From Ruixingdingia sedimenti (GTDB lineage: Bacteria; Pseudomonadota; Alphaproteobacteria; Rhodobacterales; Rhodobacteraceae), in NCBI RefSeq assembly GCF_031432425.1, contig NZ_JAVKPH010000059.1, forward strand, positions 1 through 10,396: a DNA stretch of 10,396 nt. The letters run 5' to 3'. The notes beneath the pieces were generated by a model, which saw nothing but the letters and a program-made list of their open reading frames with translations, was not told the origin of the DNA and did no database searches. Made by a program: the position numbers and the translations under genes. Shown in pieces: positions 6,270 to 10,396 of the stretch (positions within the stretch are counted from its first letter, which is position 1; each line of letters starts with the position of its first letter).

Positions 6270-7532
6270 ATGGACCTCGTCTTCGCGCCGAGCCAGGTAG
6301 AATCTTGGCCGATTGCCCGGCTGCGCCCCTATGCCCGCAATGCCAAGATGCACGGCGACGACCAGGTGGCGAAGATCGCCGCCAGCATGGCCAAGTTCGG
6401 CTGGACCGTCCCCTGCATGGTGGCCGACGATGGTGAACTGATCGCGGGCCATGGACGGGTGCTGGCTGCGACCATGCTCGGGTTGACCGAGGTGCCGGTG
6501 ATCCGGCTCAGCCACCTCGACGAGGCGGAACGCCGAGCCTACCGGATCGCCGACAACAAGCTGACGGAGCTCGGCGAATGGGACGAAGCCCTGCTGCGCG
6601 ACGAGATTGCGGGGCTGCTGGCCGAGGATTTCGACCTGACGCTGCTTGGCATCAGCGACGATGAGCTTGACGCGCTGCTGCGGGATCCCGACGCGCTGGG
6701 CGACGATGGTCCGGTCGAGGGCGAGGACGATGTGCCCGAACTTCCGGTCACGCCAGTGTCGGTGCCGGGCGACCTCTGGCAGCTGGGCGCGCATCGTTTG
6801 ATCTGCGGCGACAGCACTGCGGCCGATGTCGTTGGGCGGCTGCTCGGTGATGTCCGCCCCCTGCTGATGGTGACCGACCCGCCCTATGGCGTCGAATACG
6901 ATCCCTCCTGGCGCAATCAGGCTGGCGCGGCCAAGACGAAACGCACAGGTAAGGTGCTGAACGACGACCGGGCCGACTGGCGCGAGGCTTGGGCGCTGTT
7001 TCCCGGCGACGTCGCCTATGTCTGGCACGGCGCGCTGCATGCCGCGACAGTGGCCGAGAGCCTGGTGGCCGCGGGTTTCGCCATCCGGTCGCAGATCATC
7101 TGGGCCAAGGACCGGCTGGTGCTCAGCCGGGGCGATTACCACTGGCAGCACGAACCCTGCTGGTATGCGGTGCGCGCCAAGGGCAAGGGTCACTGGGCGG
7201 GGGACCGCAAGCAGACGACGCTGTGGCAGATCGCCAACCGGGATCAGGATGCCGATACGGTCCACAGCACGCAGAAGCCGGTTGAATGCATGCGGCGGCC
7301 GATCCTGAACAACTCCAGCCCCGGTCAGGCGGTCTACGAGCCGTTCATGGGATCCGGCACCACGCTGATCGCGGCCGAAACCACAGGCCGTGTCTGCTTC
7401 GGGGTCGAGTTGAACCCGGCCTATGTCGACGTGGCCGTCGAGCGCTGGCAGTCACTCACCGGTCTGGAGGCCGTGCTGGCGGAAACCGGCGAGGCCTTCG
7501 CCGCCCTCAAGTCAAGGAGACTGGCGACATGA
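6270..7532 (+). CDS. ParB-domain / DNA N6-adenine-type methyltransferase fusion
   Basis: A 420-residue two-domain protein. Residues 11-110 form a ParB/Srx-type N-terminal domain with RPYARNAKMH, GELIAGHGR (55-63) and RIADNKLTELGEWDE. From about 165 (PGDLWQLGAHRLICGD) a beta-class DNA methyltransferase follows: motif IV TDPPYG (DPPY 203-206), HSTQKPVE (332-339), and motif I EPFMGSGTT (357-365) near the C-terminus. DPPY in this class usually means adenine N6 methylation; the target site cannot be read from sequence. Such fusions are frequent in prophages, where they methylate element DNA, perhaps against restriction, and the ParB domain may aid DNA binding. The ATG at 6270 has only a weak upstream GAG (6258-6260), and no better start is near. 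It heads a tight gene cluster and overlaps the next gene by ATGA. Confidence 0.93.
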   Translation: MDLVFAPSQVESWPIARLRPYARNAKMHGDDQVAKIAASMAKFGWTVPCMVADDGELIAGHGRVLAATMLGLTEVPVIRLSHLDEAERRAYRIADNKLTELGEWDEALLRDEIAGLLAEDFDLTLLGISDDELDALLRDPDALGDDGPVEGEDDVPELPVTPVSVPGDLWQLGAHRLICGDSTAADVVGRLLGDVRPLLMVTDPPYGVEYDPSWRNQAGAAKTKRTGKVLNDDRADWREAWALFPGDVAYVWHGALHAATVAESLVAAGFAIRSQIIWAKDRLVLSRGDYHWQHEPCWYAVRAKGKGHWAGDRKQTTLWQIANRDQDADTVHSTQKPVECMRRPILNNSSPGQAVYEPFMGSGTTLIAAETTGRVCFGVELNPAYVDVAVERWQSLTGLEAVLAETGEAFAALKSRRLAT

Positions 7533-8029
7533 ACGATGTCCTCGCCATCCAGCAGGCTGCAACCAGCGATGACGAAATCGCCGTGCTCGCCAGCGCGGTG
7601 ACCGACTATCAAGAAAAGCTGCGCGACGCGAAAGGCTATCCCCGGATCAATGCGCTGCAACAGGATCTGCAGGCGACGCGCCAGCGCTTGGCCGTGCTCT
7701 TCGGCGAACGCCATGGCTGGCACCTGACCCGGTCGGGCTTTTCGCCCTCGGTGCTGGCGCGGCGCGGAGTGTTCAACGGTCGCGGCTATCACGTTGATCC
7801 CTGGCCGCAAGAGCTTGTCGACCATGGCTATTTCTACCGGAAGGACCGGAAGGCCGCCGCGGTGGCCGCGCATCTCTATGGCGACTTCGATGCCGCGAAG
7901 CGTCAGGACACCGAAGCGACCGCTGCGCTCTACGGGCTTCGCGTCACCTGGCCCGAGGACTTCCCAAGCTGGTATCTTCCAGGCCGAACCACGCTCATCG
8001 TCTGCACACCGGCGACGGACCCTGCGTGA
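7529..8029 (+). CDS. Conserved-looking hypothetical protein between the two ParB-methyltransferases
   Basis: A 166-residue soluble protein that I do not recognise. The N-terminal third (about 14-60) is helix-prone and charged (DDEIAVLASAVTDYQEKLRDA, split by short turns, then LQQDLQATRQRLAVLFGERHG). The rest has several aromatic stretches, such as HVDPWPQELVDHGYFYRKDR and WPEDFPSWYLPGR, and no membrane segment. The same frame is open further upstream, but the ATG at 7529 is the right start: it overlaps the preceding TGA as ATGA and has AAGGAG at 7514-7519. Its stop overlaps the start region of the next methyltransferase. Coupling on both sides suggests it works with the modification proteins, perhaps as an accessory phage protein; that is inference. 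Confidence 0.8.
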   Translation: MNDVLAIQQAATSDDEIAVLASAVTDYQEKLRDAKGYPRINALQQDLQATRQRLAVLFGERHGWHLTRSGFSPSVLARRGVFNGRGYHVDPWPQELVDHGYFYRKDRKAAAVAAHLYGDFDAAKRQDTEATAALYGLRVTWPEDFPSWYLPGRTTLIVCTPATDPA

Positions 8030-9345
8030 TGATCATGCCACCTGGGCGGGTCGAACTCTGGCCCCTAGCCCGTCTCCGGCCCTACGCCCGGAATGCCAAG
8101 ACGCATGACGCCGACCAGGTGGCCAAGATCGCCGCCAGCATGGCCGAGTTCGGCTGGACCGTGCCGGTGCTGGTCGCGGCCGATGGCGAGTTGATTGCGG
8201 GGCACGGCCGCATCCTAGCCGCGGCACAGCTCGGGCTGGCGGAGGTGCCAGTCATCGTGCTCGGCCATCTGACCGAGGCGCAGCGCCGGGCCTATCGGAT
8301 CGCCGACAACAAGCTGACCGAACTGGGCGGATGGGACGAGGCGCTGCTGCTCGAGGAAATGCGCGAGCTGATGGCCGAGGACTTCGACCTCGGGCTGATC
8401 GGCATCCCCGAGGGCGAGCTGGACGCCCTGCTGAACGATGCCGACGACCGCGCGTCCATCGACGATGACACCGCGGATACGATCCCCGAGGCCCCCGCCG
8501 AGCCGATCACCCGCCCCGGCGACATCTGGGCGCTGGGCGATCACCGGCTGATCTGCGGCGATGCAACCGACCCGGCCGTGGTGGCGCGGCTGATGGACGG
8601 GGCGCAGGCCTCGCTGATGTTCACCTCGCCGCCCTACGCGCAGCAGCGCGACTATGGCGCGGCGAAGGAAAAGGTCGCCGATTGGGATGCGCTGATGCAG
8701 GGCGTATTTGCCGCAGCGCCGGTCACCGCCGATGCCCAACTGCTGGTCAACCTCGGCCTTGTTCACCGTGACGGTGAATGGATCTCCTATTGGGAGGGCT
8801 GGGTTGACTGGATGCGCGCGCAGGGCTGGCGGCGCTTCGGCTGGTATGTCTGGGACCAGGGGCCCGGCCTGCCCGGCGACTGGAACGGCCGCCTTGCGCC
8901 CTCGCACGAGTTCATCTTCCACTTCAACCGCCAGCCCCGAAAGCCAAACAAGACGGTCGAGAGCAAGCACGCAGGCGAGACCCTCGGCGGCGGCGGGCTG
9001 CGCGGGGCCGACGGAGCCGTCCATCGCAAGACCGGCTTCGGCAACGCGATCCAAAGCCACCGCATCCCCGACAGCGTGTTCCGGATCATGCGCCACAAGG
9101 GCGGGCTGGGCGCGGCCGGATCGCACCCGGCCGTGTTCCCCGTGGCGCTGGTCGAGGCGGTGCTGGAGGCATTCACCGATCCCGGCGACCTGGTGTTCGA
9201 GCCATTCTGCGGCTCCGGCACCCAGCTGATCGCCGCCGAACGCACCGGGCGGCGCTGCTGCGCGGTCGAACTGGATCCGGTCTATTGCGACGTCGCGGTG
9301 CGGCGGTGGGAGATGGCAACGGGGCGGAAGGCCAGCCGCGATTGA
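8029..9345 (+). CDS. ParB-domain / DNA methyltransferase fusion with SPPY motif (N4-cytosine-type candidate)
   Basis: A second fusion of the same layout, 438 residues from the ATG at 8029. The N-terminal ParB/Srx domain (GELIAGHGR, RIADNKLTELGGWDE) closely matches that of the upstream fusion, whereas the catalytic domain differs. Motif IV is TSPPYA (SPPY 200-203) and motif I is EPFCGSGTQ (391-399). SPPY in beta-class enzymes is typical of N4-cytosine methyltransferases, though some adenine enzymes also have it, so the base modified is uncertain. The middle, with WEGWVDWMRAQGW and SHEFIFHFNR, is characteristic of phage enzymes of this type. Start choice: GTG at 8026, ATG at 8029 (TGATG overlap with the previous stop) and ATG at 8035 are all possible; I prefer 8029 for the coupling. 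No strong ribosome binding site is seen, so translation probably relies on re-initiation. Confidence 0.92.
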   Translation: MIMPPGRVELWPLARLRPYARNAKTHDADQVAKIAASMAEFGWTVPVLVAADGELIAGHGRILAAAQLGLAEVPVIVLGHLTEAQRRAYRIADNKLTELGGWDEALLLEEMRELMAEDFDLGLIGIPEGELDALLNDADDRASIDDDTADTIPEAPAEPITRPGDIWALGDHRLICGDATDPAVVARLMDGAQASLMFTSPPYAQQRDYGAAKEKVADWDALMQGVFAAAPVTADAQLLVNLGLVHRDGEWISYWEGWVDWMRAQGWRRFGWYVWDQGPGLPGDWNGRLAPSHEFIFHFNRQPRKPNKTVESKHAGETLGGGGLRGADGAVHRKTGFGNAIQSHRIPDSVFRIMRHKGGLGAAGSHPAVFPVALVEAVLEAFTDPGDLVFEPFCGSGTQLIAAERTGRRCCAVELDPVYCDVAVRRWEMATGRKASRD

Positions 9346-9452
9346 CCAGTTGGCCCGAACTTGCGAATGTTCGCCCAGAAGGAGAATGGGAAATCGGCCT
9401 ACCGCCTTCGGCACTTGAATGGTCGAATTTCGCCGGAGCAGTTGATGCGTAG
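9342..9452 (+). CDS. Possible 36-residue coupled small ORF between methyltransferase and HNH gene
   Basis: A short frame starts at TTG 9342, overlapping the methyltransferase stop as TTGA, and ends at TAG 9450-9452, overlapping the probable HNH start (ATGCGTAG). The predicted peptide contains SWPELANVRPEGEWEIGLPP and SALEWSNFAGAVDA, a plausible protein composition with three tryptophans. Against it, its third codon positions are less GC-rich than those of the competing HNH-extension frame over the same bases. Only one of the two readings is likely to be correct. Confidence 0.25.
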   Translation: MTSWPELANVRPEGEWEIGLPPSALEWSNFAGAVDA

Positions 9453-10368
9453 CCCTTCCCTTTCGTCCCCCGGCAAAGCCGACCAACTCATTGATATCTT
9501 TGAACGCGAGGTGGAGGTCGAATATCGGGGCGAGCGGTATCGGGTTCGCGACAATGGTTCCGCGCATCGTCTGCCCCAGAAACGGCAGAAGACCAGACCG
9601 CTTGATGACCAATGGACCTTTGGGCGGCAGGGGTTGTCGACTGGCTACATGTATCTGAGCGGCGTGCCCGTTCATCGGATCGTCTGCTGGGCTTTTCATG
9701 GCGAGCCGCCCACTGACCGTCATGTCGTTGATCACATCGACACGAACAGGGCGAACAATCGACCGGAAAACCTGCGGTGGGTCACGCGGCTGGAAAACGT
9801 CCTGCTCAACGAAATCTCTGCTCGGCGCATCGAACTGGTCTACGGCTCGATTGAAGCCTTCTTCGCTGACCCCAACCGGGTCCAGACCGATAAGGTGTTT
9901 CCCGACATATCCTGGATGCGCACCTTGTCGAAGGACGAGGCGGCAGCCGCAAAAGCACGTTTGCAGGAATGGGCAAAGAGCGGTTCTGTCCCAAGCGGTG
10001 GCGCGCTGGGCGAGTGGCTGTATGGGACAAGAGAGCGGGCAAGCTATGAGCCTCCCTCGGAAGAGTATGAGTCGCTGACGCCGTCGGTCGTGCAGGTCAA
10101 ATGGAAGGTGCCGACAGAATTCCCACTTTGTCCGGAGGCAGTGACCGAGGACGCGCTCGAGCGCTACGCGGAAAACCTGAAGTTTGGCCGTGTTTTCGCC
10201 CGAAACCATCTCTACCAGAGTCTGGTCGTGCAACATGGCATGACCGAGGACAGCCTCGTGGTCCTTACGCACGATCCTAGCGACAATGCGATCAAGGACT
10301 GGGCGGTCGCGCATGTCGGGAGAGTGTCCTGTCTTCTGTGTATCGCTGAACCGGTCCATGCTTCCTGA
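9445..10368 (+). CDS. HNH endonuclease (HNH_3-like), phage or homing type
   Basis: A 307-residue protein with a central HNH nuclease: VHRIVCWAFHG (about 76-86), then HVVDHIDTNRANNRPENLRW (93-112) with D96-H97, N104/N105 and N109 as the expected metal and catalytic residues. It would nick or cut double-stranded DNA. The N-terminal part (EVEYRGERYRVRDNGSAHRL) resembles the substrate-recognition segment before HNH domains in phage endonucleases. The ~190 residues after the HNH motif are longer than in simple HNH proteins; I do not recognise that part. I place the start at ATG 9445 because GGAG (9435-9438) lies 6 bases before it. The frame is open upstream, and TTG 9361 or ATG 9367 would add 28 or 26 residues and leave only a 15-21 base gap, but neither has a clear ribosome binding site. 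In phages HNH genes often stand next to terminase genes. Confidence 0.85.
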   Translation: MRSPSLSSPGKADQLIDIFEREVEVEYRGERYRVRDNGSAHRLPQKRQKTRPLDDQWTFGRQGLSTGYMYLSGVPVHRIVCWAFHGEPPTDRHVVDHIDTNRANNRPENLRWVTRLENVLLNEISARRIELVYGSIEAFFADPNRVQTDKVFPDISWMRTLSKDEAAAAKARLQEWAKSGSVPSGGALGEWLYGTRERASYEPPSEEYESLTPSVVQVKWKVPTEFPLCPEAVTEDALERYAENLKFGRVFARNHLYQSLVVQHGMTEDSLVVLTHDPSDNAIKDWAVAHVGRVSCLLCIAEPVHAS

Positions 10369-10382
10369 AGGGAGCACTGACG

Positions 10383-10396
10383 ATGACAATTTCCAA
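10383..10396 (+). CDS. Start of a downstream gene, cut by the window edge
   Basis: An ATG at 10383 follows AAGGGAG (10368-10374) at an 8-base distance, 14 bases after the HNH stop. Only Met-Thr-Ile-Ser is visible, so no product can be given. The spacing fits continuation of the same operon. Confidence 0.45.

Noticed and set aside
8215..10389. 724-codon open frame on the minus strand
   Set aside because: Antisense shadow of the second ParB-methyltransferase and the HNH gene, which both have clear catalytic motifs in the + frames.

Overview
The window looks alphaproteobacterial, most likely Rhodobacterales (Paracoccus/Rhodobacter-like). Most genes are GC-rich with G/C-ending codons, and both the ParB-methyltransferase fusions and the Type III-like restriction pair are of kinds common in prophages and defence islands of that order. 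This placement rests on composition and gene content, not on a marker gene. All convincing genes are on the + strand.

Left part (1-5869) is a restriction-modification locus. It starts with the 3' part of a large beta-class DNA methyltransferase (Mod-like, cut by the window edge). Three bases later comes a 930-residue DEAH helicase with a C-terminal PD-(D/E)XK nuclease (Res-like). After a 54-base gap there is a 401-residue protein with an N-terminal phospholipase-D-type nuclease domain. That third gene is visibly AT-richer than its neighbours. The first ~340 bases of the visible methyltransferase, just upstream of its SAM-binding motif I, are AT-richer too. Both point to recent reassortment.

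The middle (5870-6269) is a ~400-base non-coding stretch that is unusually structured. It has a GC-rich hairpin, an inverted repeat enclosing a perfect 8-base palindrome, and six copies of GAAGCCA that alternate strictly between GG and CC at the next two bases. It also has a possible TTGACA promoter and a strong intrinsic-terminator hairpin just before the next gene.

Right part (6270-10396) looks like the early edge of a prophage or related element. Two ParB-domain/DNA-methyltransferase fusions share a nearly duplicated N-terminal half but carry different catalytic domains (DPPY versus SPPY). Between them lies a 166-residue protein of unknown function joined by overlapping start/stop codons. 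An HNH endonuclease follows, then the probable first codons of another gene at the right edge. In phages such a block often precedes the terminase genes, but no terminase is visible here.

As a working picture, the left locus restricts foreign DNA that lacks its methylation. The right cluster modifies DNA, perhaps to let the element escape restriction. Whether they belong to one element or meet at a boundary in 5870-6269 cannot be settled from this window.
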